NCBI RefSeq assembly: GCF_014635305.1
Contig: NZ_BMCS01000003.1
Location: 496,001 to 560,000 of the forward strand
Source: Williamsia phyllosphaerae
Lineage (GTDB): Bacteria; Actinomycetota; Actinomycetes; Mycobacteriales; Mycobacteriaceae
Length of the DNA: 64,000 bases
Reading direction: 5' to 3'
Shown: positions 35,431 to 43,517 of the stretch, in pieces
Position numbering within the stretch: position 1 is the first letter of the stretch
How the letters are laid out: the number at the start of each line of letters is the position of its first letter
Made by a program: the position numbers and the translations under genes
The notes under the pieces: model-generated
The model's database searches: none
What the model was told of the DNA's origin: nothing
Seen by the model: only the letters and a program-made list of their open reading frames with translations

Positions 35431-36324
35431 ATGACAACCATCGCAGCGGTCGCCGCCAACTTCACCCGCGACCTCGAGCAGAATTATGCACTGATCCAGA
35501 CGCTCACCACGCAGGCCCGCGAGAAGGGCGTCGAGTTCCTCGTCTTCCCCGAGGCGGCGATCGGCGGCTACCTGTCGTCGCTGGGCAACCACGGCGACAC
35601 GGTCAAGAACACCGATCGCTCACTGCCGCCGGCGATCTCCCTCGACGGTCCGGAGATCCGCCGGGTCCAGCAGATCGTCGGCGATCTCGTCGTCGCCATC
35701 GGATTCTGTGAGCTGGACCGCGACGGTGAGACCCGGTACAACGCCGCGGCCGTGCTCGACGGCCACCGCATCTACGGCAGTTACCGCAAGGTGCATCAGC
35801 CGCTCGGCGAGAACATGTCGTACTCCGCCGGCTCGGAGTACCCGGTCTTCGACACCCCGGTCGGCCGCGTCGGTCTCCAGATCTGTTACGACAAGGCCTT
35901 TCCCGAGGCCGCGCGGTCGATGGCACTCGACGGCGCCGAGATCATCGCCAGCCTGTCGGCGTGGCCGGCCGCGCGGACCGCGACCGCGACCGACCTGCAG
36001 GAGGACCGCTGGACCTACCGGTTCAACCTGTTCGACATGGCCCGGGCGTTGGACAACCAGGTGTTCTGGGTGGCGTCCAACCAGTCGGGCACCTTCGGGT
36101 CGCTCAACTACGTGGGCAACGCGAAAGTGGTCGATCCCGGCGGGAACGTCCTGGCCACCACGCTCCTGGGCAGCGGGATGGCGGTCGCCGACATCGACAT
36201 CGAGGGCACCTTCCGCGCGATGCGCGGCGGCATGTTCCATCTCCGCGATCGCCGTCCCGACGTCTACGGCGCGCTCACCGACGCCGATCACACCGCCGCG
36301 TGGAACGGGTTGGCCCGTGCCTGA
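35431..36324 (+). CDS. Nitrilase / carbon-nitrogen hydrolase, Nit1C cluster (NitC-like)
   Basis: This 297-residue CN-hydrolase has an intact catalytic triad: E41 (VFPEAAIGG), K120 (YRKVHQP) and C152 (QICYDKAFPE), with the extra glutamate E127 after the lysine. Nitrilases turn nitriles into acids and ammonia. Clusters of this kind (Nit1C, TIGR04048-type sll0784 nitrilase) have been linked to use of cyanide as nitrogen source in some bacteria, but the natural substrate here is unknown. The ATG has a GAAGGA site 6 nt upstream. The next gene starts inside its 3' end. A paralogue with a damaged active site lies at the end of the cluster. Confidence 0.92.
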   Translation: MTTIAAVAANFTRDLEQNYALIQTLTTQAREKGVEFLVFPEAAIGGYLSSLGNHGDTVKNTDRSLPPAISLDGPEIRRVQQIVGDLVVAIGFCELDRDGETRYNAAAVLDGHRIYGSYRKVHQPLGENMSYSAGSEYPVFDTPVGRVGLQICYDKAFPEAARSMALDGAEIIASLSAWPAARTATATDLQEDRWTYRFNLFDMARALDNQVFWVASNQSGTFGSLNYVGNAKVVDPGGNVLATTLLGSGMAVADIDIEGTFRAMRGGMFHLRDRRPDVYGALTDADHTAAWNGLARA

Positions 36325-36604
36325 GATGACGTTCGAGGTGCGGTGGCCCGACGGCGCCGTGGAGAACTGCTACTCACCGAGCCTGGTGATGCACGACCAT
36401 CTCACCGTCGGCGGCAGCTACACCGTCGCGGAGTTCATCGACCGTTCCACCACCGCGCTGTCCGAGGCCAGTGATCGTGTGCGCGCGAAGTACGGCTTCG
36501 CATGCACGTCGGCCGCCGCGACGACGCACCAGATCACCACGAGCGCAGCGCGTTACCCGGCGGACGCGCACGTCGACATCGTGTCCATGCATCCGCCGCT
36601 GTAG
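36317..36604 (+). CDS. MSMEG_0570 family nitrogen starvation response protein
   Basis: This 95-residue soluble protein starts with the PEMTFEVRWPDG segment characteristic of the MSMEG_0570 family. A second recognisable part is NCYSPSLVMHDHLTVGGSY at about residues 17-35. The family occurs only with this gene cluster and its biochemical role is unknown; in the Nit1C scheme it corresponds to NitG by my recollection. The GTG at 36317 overlaps the nitrilase stop by 8 nt, so translation is coupled. A C-terminal HVDIVSMHPPL ends the protein. No transmembrane or signal segment. Confidence 0.85.
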   Translation: MPEMTFEVRWPDGAVENCYSPSLVMHDHLTVGGSYTVAEFIDRSTTALSEASDRVRAKYGFACTSAAATTHQITTSAARYPADAHVDIVSMHPPL

Positions 36605-36649
36605 CACCCACCGTCCGCGAACCACTCCTCCCAGCGAGTAGAGAACCCC

Positions 36650-37957
36650 ATGAGCACAACAGCTCCCGTCCACTCGGACGACACCACCCACATCCCCGTC
36701 ATCGTCATCGGCGGCGGCCAGGCCGGCCTGTCGGTCAGCTGGTACCTCGGCGCAGCCGACATCGACCACCTCGTCGTCGAGGCGGGCACCCCGATGCACC
36801 AGTGGGCCGACACCCGCTGGGACAACTTCACCCTCGTCACCCCCAACTGGCACTGCCGACTGCCGGGATACGTCTACTCCGGGGATGACCCGGACGGCTT
36901 CATGACCCGCGACGAGGTCGTCGACTGGTTGAGCGGCTGGCTCGACACGTTCTCCCCACCGCTGCGCACCGGCACCCGGGTGACACGCCTGTCGCACGGC
37001 GAACACGGTGGCTACGAGCTCATGACCGAGGGGGAGCAGGGCCCGGAGATCCTGACCTGCGACGAGGTGGTCGTCGCGACCGGCGGATACCCCGTCCCGG
37101 TCGTCCCGGGCTTCGCCCCGACCCTGGATCCCTCGATCCATCAGCTGCACTCCGAGGAGTACCGCAACGCCGATCAACTCGCCGACGGCGCCGTGCTCGT
37201 CGTCGGGTCGGGTCAGTCCGGAGCGCAGATCGCCGAGGACCTGCACCTCGACGGACGAGCGGTACACCTGGCCATCGGCACCGCACCGCGGGTGGCCCGC
37301 TTCTACCGCGGCCGCGACTGCATGACCTGGCTCGCCGACATGGGTCTCTACGAGACCCCGGCCAGGCAGTATCCGGGCGGCAAGGCCGCCCGCGAGAAGA
37401 CGAACCACTACGTCACGGGTCGCGATGGCGGGCGCGACGTCGACCTGCGCGCCTTCGCGCTCGAGGGGATGTCGCTCTACGGAACGCTCACCGACGGTCG
37501 CGACACCGGTCTCACCTTCGCCCCGACCCTGACCAGCTCGCTGGACAAGGCCGACTCGGTCTACAACTCCATCTGCGCCGACATCGACGCCCACATCGCC
37601 CGCGAGGGGATCGACGCCCCGCCGGCGTCCCGGTACGAGCCGGTGTGGCGTCCGACGACCGACCCCGAGACGCTGGATCTGGCCGCCGCGGGCATCACCA
37701 CCATCATCTGGGCCATCGGGTACCGACCGGACTACCGGTGGATCGAGGCGAGCGCCTTCGACGGTGGCGGCCGACCGATGCAGACCCGTGGTGTCACCGG
37801 TGTCTCCGGTCTGTCGTTCATCGGTCTGCCGTGGATGCACACCTGGGGTTCCGGGCGTTTCCTCGGCATCGACGACGACGCGCGACACATCGCCGAGACG
37901 ATCGTCGACCGAAGGCGCGGCACCGGTGGCGGACTCCGTCTCGCGGTCGGCAGCTGA
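36650..37957 (+). CDS. MSMEG_0569 family flavin-dependent oxidoreductase
   Basis: This is an FMO-like two-dinucleotide-domain flavoprotein of 435 residues. The FAD motif GGGQAG is at 21-26, the NAD(P)H motif GSGQSG at 186-191, and the second FAD contact is IWAIGYRPDYRW at about 352-363. It corresponds to NitH of Nit1C clusters. The reaction is not known; oxidation of a nitrogen- or cyanide-derived intermediate is a reasonable inference. The ATG is 45 nt after the previous stop and the AMP-ligase gene overlaps its 3' end. Confidence 0.9.
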   Translation: MSTTAPVHSDDTTHIPVIVIGGGQAGLSVSWYLGAADIDHLVVEAGTPMHQWADTRWDNFTLVTPNWHCRLPGYVYSGDDPDGFMTRDEVVDWLSGWLDTFSPPLRTGTRVTRLSHGEHGGYELMTEGEQGPEILTCDEVVVATGGYPVPVVPGFAPTLDPSIHQLHSEEYRNADQLADGAVLVVGSGQSGAQIAEDLHLDGRAVHLAIGTAPRVARFYRGRDCMTWLADMGLYETPARQYPGGKAAREKTNHYVTGRDGGRDVDLRAFALEGMSLYGTLTDGRDTGLTFAPTLTSSLDKADSVYNSICADIDAHIAREGIDAPPASRYEPVWRPTTDPETLDLAAAGITTIIWAIGYRPDYRWIEASAFDGGGRPMQTRGVTGVSGLSFIGLPWMHTWGSGRFLGIDDDARHIAETIVDRRRGTGGGLRLAVGS

Positions 37958-39437
37958 CCCGGTGGCCCGGCAGTCGATCTCACGCCTGATCTCCGCGCGG
38001 GCGAGGGCGGAGCCACACCGTCGACTGGTGAGCACCGATGACGGCCAGTGCGTCCTCACCGCCGAGCAGCTCGACCGGGCAGGCAACCGTCTGGCCCGCG
38101 ACTACCGGGCCCGCGGTGTCCGCGCGGACGATCTCGTGACGATCGCGCTGCCCACCTCCGTGGAGTTCGTCGTCGCATGCACGGCCGTCTGGAAGCTCGG
38201 TGCCACTCCGCAACCGATGGACCCGGACATCGCACGATCGGAACGGGCCGCGCTCGAGCGACTCGACCGTCCCGCCCTGGCCGTCGGCGCCCGTCCCGCC
38301 GACACCACGATCGCGTGGCTGCCCGCGGGACACCGACCCGACGACACGGTGTCCGACTCCGCACTGCCCGACGCGTCGTCGGCGTGCTGGAAGGCGTCCA
38401 CCTCGTCGGGCAGCACGGGCCGGCCCAAGGTCATCCGCAGCACCGCGCCCGCCCGGTTCGACCCCGACGCCGATGTCGCCCCGTTCCTGCCGAACCGCGC
38501 GGTCCAGTTGATCTGCGGTCCGCTGTGGCATTCGGCGACGTTCACCTACGCGTTCCGTGGGCTGATGACCGATCACCGGTTGGTGCTGGCCGACGGCTTC
38601 GACGAGCACGCGTTCACCGACATCGTCGCGCGCGAACGGATCAGCTGGGCACTGTTGTCGCCGGCCATGATCCACCGCCTCGTCCGGCTTCCCGCCGCTG
38701 TGCTCGCCGCCGCCGACACCTCGTCGATCCGGTCGGTGCTGCACCTGGGTGCCCCGTGTCCCGAGGACGACAAACGCGCCCTGATCGACTGGCTCGGCGC
38801 GCCGCGGGTACACGAGGTCTATGCCGGCAGCGAGTCCAACGGGCTGACCATGATCGACGGGTCGGACTGGCTGACCCATCCGGGCAGTGTCGGCCGGCCC
38901 ATCGGCGGCACCGAGCTGTCTATTCGCGCCGACGACGGATCAGTCGTTCGGCCGGGGGTCATCGGCCAGATCTGGATGCGTCGCGCGGGTGGCGCCCGGT
39001 ACACCTACGTGGGTCACCGGTCCGAACGCACAGACGACGGCTGGGACACGTTGGGCGACATGGGTACCGTCGACGACGACGGCTTCCTCACCGTCGTCGA
39101 CCGCCGAACGGACACCATCCGGTGCGGTCAGAGGACCATCTACCCCGCGCGGATGGAGCAGGCGATCATCGCCCACCCCGCGATCCGCGACGCGGTCGTC
39201 TACGCCGTGCACGACGAGACCGGTGCGCAGACCGTGTCCGCGGTCCTCGACATCGCCGATTCCGACGCCGACCCTGACGAGATCGAACACTTCGCGCTCG
39301 GACACCTCGCCGCCGTCTGCCGACCCGGGCGGGTCCGCGTCGCCCGGCGCCCACTGCGCAACGCGGCCGGGAAGGTGCGGCGCAGCTCGTTCGCCACGGC
39401 CGGCGCCGGGATCGTCCCGGGCGCACGGGAAACCTGA
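37926..39437 (+). CDS. AMP-forming ligase (acyl-CoA synthetase-like) of the Nit1C-type cluster
   Basis: This ANL-superfamily enzyme has 503 residues from GTG 37926 or 491 from GTG 37962; the first has GAAGG 10 nt upstream. The A3 motif TSSGSTGRPK is at about 159-168, A5 YAGSESNG, A7 TLGDMGTVDDDG, A8 RRTDTIRCGQRTIYP, and the catalytic lysine is in LRNAAGKVRRSS, so both adenylation and the second half-reaction look possible. It activates an unknown carboxylate as an adenylate and probably as a thioester. The same gene is found next to MSMEG_0569-0572 in mycobacteria, while the cyanobacterial version of the cluster lacks it. Confidence 0.85.
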   Translation: MADSVSRSAADPVARQSISRLISARARAEPHRRLVSTDDGQCVLTAEQLDRAGNRLARDYRARGVRADDLVTIALPTSVEFVVACTAVWKLGATPQPMDPDIARSERAALERLDRPALAVGARPADTTIAWLPAGHRPDDTVSDSALPDASSACWKASTSSGSTGRPKVIRSTAPARFDPDADVAPFLPNRAVQLICGPLWHSATFTYAFRGLMTDHRLVLADGFDEHAFTDIVARERISWALLSPAMIHRLVRLPAAVLAAADTSSIRSVLHLGAPCPEDDKRALIDWLGAPRVHEVYAGSESNGLTMIDGSDWLTHPGSVGRPIGGTELSIRADDGSVVRPGVIGQIWMRRAGGARYTYVGHRSERTDDGWDTLGDMGTVDDDGFLTVVDRRTDTIRCGQRTIYPARMEQAIIAHPAIRDAVVYAVHDETGAQTVSAVLDIADSDADPDEIEHFALGHLAAVCRPGRVRVARRPLRNAAGKVRRSSFATAGAGIVPGARET

Positions 39438-39444
39438 CCGCAAC
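39429..39444 (+). promoter_or_regulatory. glnR box: Second probable GlnR box
   Basis: GAAAC-ctgacc-GCAAC again fits the GNAAC-n6-GNAAC form. It overlaps the stop of the AMP-ligase gene and is about 113 nt upstream of the MSMEG_0572-like gene, after which the second half of the cluster begins. A further partial site (GTAAC followed by a TTAT-containing half) is at 39459-39474. Confidence 0.5.
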
Positions 39445-39556
39445 ACCACCGCGATTGCGTAACCGCGCGTTATTCCGTCAACAACCACAACGCAATTCGG
39501 CACCGATGTAATCGATACAACCACTCAGACAGACCACCTACGAGAGGACCCTACCC

Positions 39557-40081
39557 ATGACCGAGATCGACGACACCATCGCCGAGAACATCAAGAAATC
39601 CCTCGCCGAGATCCCGCACCCGTCCCTGCCCAAGGGCTCGAACATCTACGGCGGCACCAAGCTGTTCCCCGACTACCAGGCCGAGGACGGCGAGACGTAC
39701 TTCACGTTGGTGCACGGCATCGCGCACGAGTCGTCGGTGAGCTTCGTCGCCGTCCTGCAGGCCACCCGTGCGCTACGCAAGGGTTTCGAGTCGGCGCTGT
39801 ACTTCTACGGACCTGGTGCGATCAACTGCCTGGCCACACGCGGCTTCCCGACCACCGGTGACTCCGGGTTCCCGGGTGAACAGAACATCAACGACTCGCT
39901 CGCCACGTTCATCGGTGAGGGCGGCACGGTGTACTGCTGCCGGTTCGGCCTGGCGCTGCACGGTGGTCGCGAGGAGGACCTCATCGAGGGCGTCATCCCC
40001 GCCCACCCCCTCGACGTGCAGGACGCGCTGATCCACTACGCACGCAAGGGAGCCATCATCAACTCCACGTACATGGTCTAG
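39557..40081 (+). CDS. MSMEG_0572/Sll0783 family nitrogen starvation response protein
   Basis: This 174-residue protein belongs to the family that marks Nit1C clusters (NitB; sll0783 in Synechocystis, needed there for nitrogen-starvation responses). Its alternation of strands and helices, with FVAVLQATRALRKGFESALYF at about 56-76 interrupted by loops and a late CCRFGLALHG motif, is like the DsrE/DsrF fold, but this is an inference. Cysteines occur in INCLATRG and in the YCCRFG pair. No signal peptide. The ATG has GAGAGGAC upstream. The radical SAM gene follows after 9 nt. Confidence 0.88.
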   Translation: MTEIDDTIAENIKKSLAEIPHPSLPKGSNIYGGTKLFPDYQAEDGETYFTLVHGIAHESSVSFVAVLQATRALRKGFESALYFYGPGAINCLATRGFPTTGDSGFPGEQNINDSLATFIGEGGTVYCCRFGLALHGGREEDLIEGVIPAHPLDVQDALIHYARKGAIINSTYMV

Positions 40082-40090
40082 GAGAACCCC

Positions 40091-41146
40091 ATGTCGGTAT
40101 CCACCCGAGTCGACCTCGCGCTGCTGGGTGTTCGGGGTCGCCCGCCGGTCACACGCACCGCCGGCGCGGGTCCCAGCGACGACGGTCATCTGGTCATCGA
40201 CGGTCTCAATGCCGCGATTCCCCGGAACCCGCTCAGTCCCTACGTCTTCGACGGTGATCGCGTCCTGCTCGACGGCGTCGACACCGGACTCGACGTCGAG
40301 GCGGTCGACCGTCCTCGGTTCTACGACCTGATGACGCACGACGGGGTGCGATACGAGAAGTTGGCCAAGCTCCACGGCCGTGACGTGCTGGCCACCACGG
40401 TGGTGCAGACCTGCATCCGATACGACGCCGACCAGCGGTGCCGGTTCTGCTCCATCGAGGAATCACTGCGCTCGGGGGCCACGGTGGCGGTGAAGAAACC
40501 GGCGGAGCTGGCCGAGGTCGCCGAGGCGGCGGTGCGTCTCGACGGTGTCACACAGATGGTGATGACCACCGGTACGTCGGCGGGCAAGGACCGGGGTGCG
40601 CGACATCTCGCGCGCTGCGTGGCCGCCGTGAGAGCCGTCGTCCCCGATCTGCCCATCCAGGTGCAGTGTGAACCGCCCGCAGACCTGGCGACCATCACCG
40701 AGCTGTACGACGCGGGCGCCCGGTCGATCGGTATCCACGTCGAATCCCTCGACGACGACGTCCGTCGTCGGTGGATGCCCGGCAAGTCCACGGTGCCACT
40801 GGACGACTACCGCGCGGCCTGGCGCGAGGCGGTACGGGTCTTCGGGCGCAACCAGGTGTCGACCTACCTGTTGATCGGGCTCGGCGAGGACCCCGACGAC
40901 GTGGTCGACGGCGCACGGGAGTTGATCGACATGGGCGTCTACCCCTTCGTGGTCCCGTTCCGACCGCACCCCGGCTCGCTCGCGGTCGACGTCGACTCGG
41001 CGCGGGCCCCGGATCCGGCTGTGGTGGAGAAGGTCTCTCGTCGAGTTGCCGAGCACCTGCAGCTGGCGGGCATGGCCGGCGCCGACCAGAACGCCGGATG
41101 TGCGGCCTGTGGCGCCTGCAGCGTGCTGCAGAACGTCGGGGGGTGA
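40091..41146 (+). CDS. MSMEG_0568 family radical SAM protein
   Basis: This is a radical SAM enzyme of 351 residues (NitD in Nit1C terms). The cluster-binding cysteines are C108, C117 and C120, i.e. CX8CX2C instead of the canonical CX3CX2C. The glycine-rich SAM site follows in the MVMTTGTSAGKD segment, and later barrel strands (GIHVESLDDDV, TYLLIGLGEDP) are like biotin-synthase/lipoyl-synthase relatives. A C-terminal CX2CX2C (C337, C340, C343) may hold an auxiliary Fe-S cluster. The reaction is unknown. It begins 9 nt after the MSMEG_0572 gene. Confidence 0.9.
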   Translation: MSVSTRVDLALLGVRGRPPVTRTAGAGPSDDGHLVIDGLNAAIPRNPLSPYVFDGDRVLLDGVDTGLDVEAVDRPRFYDLMTHDGVRYEKLAKLHGRDVLATTVVQTCIRYDADQRCRFCSIEESLRSGATVAVKKPAELAEVAEAAVRLDGVTQMVMTTGTSAGKDRGARHLARCVAAVRAVVPDLPIQVQCEPPADLATITELYDAGARSIGIHVESLDDDVRRRWMPGKSTVPLDDYRAAWREAVRVFGRNQVSTYLLIGLGEDPDDVVDGARELIDMGVYPFVVPFRPHPGSLAVDVDSARAPDPAVVEKVSRRVAEHLQLAGMAGADQNAGCAACGACSVLQNVGG

Positions 41147-41150
41147 CGCG

Positions 41151-42599
41151 GTGGACCCCACGCTGACCCTGCGGACCTCGACCGCCGAGATGTCCATCCT
41201 GTCCGGGCACCGGCGCGGTGATGCCGACCGACAACCATCGTTCATCATCCGGCCCGCCGACTCGCCCGCCGACCTCGACGCCTATCACCGGCTGCGCAGG
41301 TCGACGTTCGTCGACGACCAACGCATCTTCGCCTCCACCGATCGCGACGATGTCGACGACGACCCGAGAACCGTGGTGCTGCTGGCCCACTCGCTCGACG
41401 GCGGTGTCCTGGGCGGCGTCCGGCTCGCACCGCTCGGCGACACCGACATCGGGTGGTGGGCAGGCAGCAGGCTCGTGGTCGACACCGCTGCCCACAGCGC
41501 AGGGATCGGTCCGGCACTGGTCCGGGCCGCGTGCGCCCACGCCCAGTCGCACGGCGTACTGCGTTTCGACGCCACCGTGCAGGAGCGACACCGACCGATG
41601 TTCACCCGGTTGGGGTGGGAGAGCCACGGATCGACCCTCGTCGGCGGGACCCCGCATCAGTCGATGCGCTGGCCGCTGCACGGCATCCAGGACGTCGCCG
41701 ACGCCACCAAGTCGTTTCTCGCCGAGATCCTCGATCCGCTCCGCGCACAGTCGGGTGGACTGGGCCCCGACGGCTTCCGCGGGGACGACGGCGTACCGGT
41801 TCCCGGAAGCGACATCATCGCGGCCTGCGATGCGATCATCCCGTCGATGGTCGAACGTGACCCGGAATGGGCCGGGTGGTGCTCGGTCCTGGTCAACATC
41901 AACGACCTCAGCGCCATGGGGGCCGTGCCCAGCGGCCTGCTCGACGCCGTGGGCGCACCGACACGGTCGCTGCTGACCCGGGTCGTCCGGGGGATCGCAC
42001 AGGCGTCGCAGGCGTGGGGCGTCCCGGTTCTCGGCGGGCACACCCAGGTCGGGGTCCCGGCATCCCTGGCGGTCACCGCCTTCGGCACCACACGCACCCC
42101 GGTTCGGGCCGGAGGAGCGTCGGCGGGCGACGCCATCCGCCTGACCGCCGACCTCACCGGTTCGTGGCGCCCCGGCCACCACGGTCGCCAATGGGATTCG
42201 ACGAGCACCCGCAGTGCACCGGACCTCCGCTCGATGACCGGTCTGGTCGCCGCCATGTCGCCACGCGCCGCCAAGGACGTCAGCATGGCCGGCATCGCCG
42301 GGACCACCGGGATGATGGCCGAGGCCTGCGGCGCCGGGGCCGAACTCGACGTCGCATCCATCCCGCGTCCCGTGTCGGCCGAGATGGGTTCGTGGCTCAC
42401 GTGTTTCCCCGGGTTCGCGATGCTCACCGCCGACGCGCCGGACCGGCGCGATCCCCTTGCGGGGCGCCCCGTCCCCGACGGGGTCGTTGCCGCACGCTGC
42501 GGCCGTCTCACCGCCGATCCCGGGGTGCGCCTGCGGTGGCCGGACGGGATCACCACGGTCGCCGTGACCGCCGGCGTCACCGGTCTCGGACGAGCGTGA
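41151..42599 (+). CDS. GNAT acetyltransferase fused to an AIR-synthase-like domain (MSMEG_0567 type)
   Basis: This 482-residue protein is a fusion. Residues about 25-180 form a GNAT domain (MSMEG_0567/Sll0786 family, NitE), with the acetyl-CoA segment AGIGPALVRAACAHA. Residues about 190-480 are related to AIR synthase/PurM/selenophosphate synthetase (Sll0787 family, NitF), with NINDLSAMGAVPSG and VLGGHTQVG motifs that bind ATP-Mg in relatives. In cyanobacteria the two halves are separate genes. The GTG at 41151 lies 4 nt after the radical SAM stop. The joint function suggests that acetyl transfer and ATP-dependent activation act on one small molecule. Confidence 0.88.
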   Translation: MDPTLTLRTSTAEMSILSGHRRGDADRQPSFIIRPADSPADLDAYHRLRRSTFVDDQRIFASTDRDDVDDDPRTVVLLAHSLDGGVLGGVRLAPLGDTDIGWWAGSRLVVDTAAHSAGIGPALVRAACAHAQSHGVLRFDATVQERHRPMFTRLGWESHGSTLVGGTPHQSMRWPLHGIQDVADATKSFLAEILDPLRAQSGGLGPDGFRGDDGVPVPGSDIIAACDAIIPSMVERDPEWAGWCSVLVNINDLSAMGAVPSGLLDAVGAPTRSLLTRVVRGIAQASQAWGVPVLGGHTQVGVPASLAVTAFGTTRTPVRAGGASAGDAIRLTADLTGSWRPGHHGRQWDSTSTRSAPDLRSMTGLVAAMSPRAAKDVSMAGIAGTTGMMAEACGAGAELDVASIPRPVSAEMGSWLTCFPGFAMLTADAPDRRDPLAGRPVPDGVVAARCGRLTADPGVRLRWPDGITTVAVTAGVTGLGRA

Positions 42600-42641
42600 C
42601 GGGCGACTCGGATGCACGGCAACGACTTTGACCGACCCCGG

Positions 42642-42655
42642 TAGGGTCTTCTGAC
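42642..42655 (+). promoter_or_regulatory. Possible leaderless promoter inside the cluster
   Basis: TAGGGT (42642-42647) is 8 nt before the ATG at 42656, so the last two genes may have a promoter of their own. Confidence 0.45.
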
Positions 42656-43507
42656 ATGGCACCGATCACCGTGGGCGCGGTCGCGGCACACTTCGGTCGT
42701 GACGTCGATCGTGCCGTCGCCAAGGCGATCGGCATCATCGAGGCGGCTGCACGCGACGGGGTCGACCTCCTGGTGTTCCCCGACGCGTCCCTCGGTGGGT
42801 ACATCGGAGACCTGAACGCACCCGACACCGCCGAGCTGCCGTCGGCACTCGACGCCGACGGCCCCGAGATCGCGGCCGTCATCGCCGCCGCAGGCGCCAT
42901 GACGGTCTGCGTCGGATACGCCGAGGCGTCGGACGGACTGACCTACAACTCGGCCATCTGTGTGAGCGGCGACGGCGTACACGGCAGCCACCGCAAGGTC
43001 CACCAACCGGCGGGGGAGGCCCTGGCCTACGCCGCCGGTGACTCGTTCCGTGCCTTCGACAGTCCGGTCGGGCGGATGGGGATGCTGATCGACTACGACA
43101 AGACGTTCCCCGAGGCCGCCCGCACCATCGCACTGGACGGCGCACACATCATCGCCGCCCTGTCCGCCTGGCCGGCCAGCGTCACCGACCGCGCCTCCCG
43201 CCTGCCCGCCGACCGCCAGTCCCGACTCTTCGACCTCTACGACGCCGCCCGGGCCGCCGAGAACCAGGTCGTCCTCGTGTCGTCGAACCAGACCGGGGTG
43301 ATGGGCTCGCTACGGTTCCTCGGACAGGCGAAGGTCGTCGGCCCCGGTGGCGAGATCCTGGCGACCACCCGCTCCAAGGGCGGGCTGGCGACGGTGACAC
43401 TCGACGTGGAGGCCGAGATCACCCGTGCCCGCCGGGTCCTCGACCATCTCGGGGAACGTCGCAGCGAGACCTACGTCCTCGACCCGGTCCCGGTCGTCGA
43501 GCAGTGA
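42656..43507 (+). CDS. Nitrilase paralogue with substituted catalytic residues, probable pseudoenzyme
   Basis: This 283-residue CN-hydrolase is clearly a paralogue of the first gene of the cluster, but two of three catalytic residues differ: the glutamate is D43 (VFPDASLGG) and the nucleophile cysteine is D146 (LIDYDKTFPE). The lysine is kept (K114, HRKVHQP), as is the accessory E121. Because a nitrilase needs the Cys thiol, hydrolysis is not expected; it may bind substrate, form a complex with the active paralogue, or catalyse something else. The change is in a region of clean open frame, so it is not an obvious sequencing error. It corresponds in position to MSMEG_0566. Confidence 0.85.
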   Translation: MAPITVGAVAAHFGRDVDRAVAKAIGIIEAAARDGVDLLVFPDASLGGYIGDLNAPDTAELPSALDADGPEIAAVIAAAGAMTVCVGYAEASDGLTYNSAICVSGDGVHGSHRKVHQPAGEALAYAAGDSFRAFDSPVGRMGMLIDYDKTFPEAARTIALDGAHIIAALSAWPASVTDRASRLPADRQSRLFDLYDAARAAENQVVLVSSNQTGVMGSLRFLGQAKVVGPGGEILATTRSKGGLATVTLDVEAEITRARRVLDHLGERRSETYVLDPVPVVEQ

Positions 43508-43517
43508 GGGGCACACC

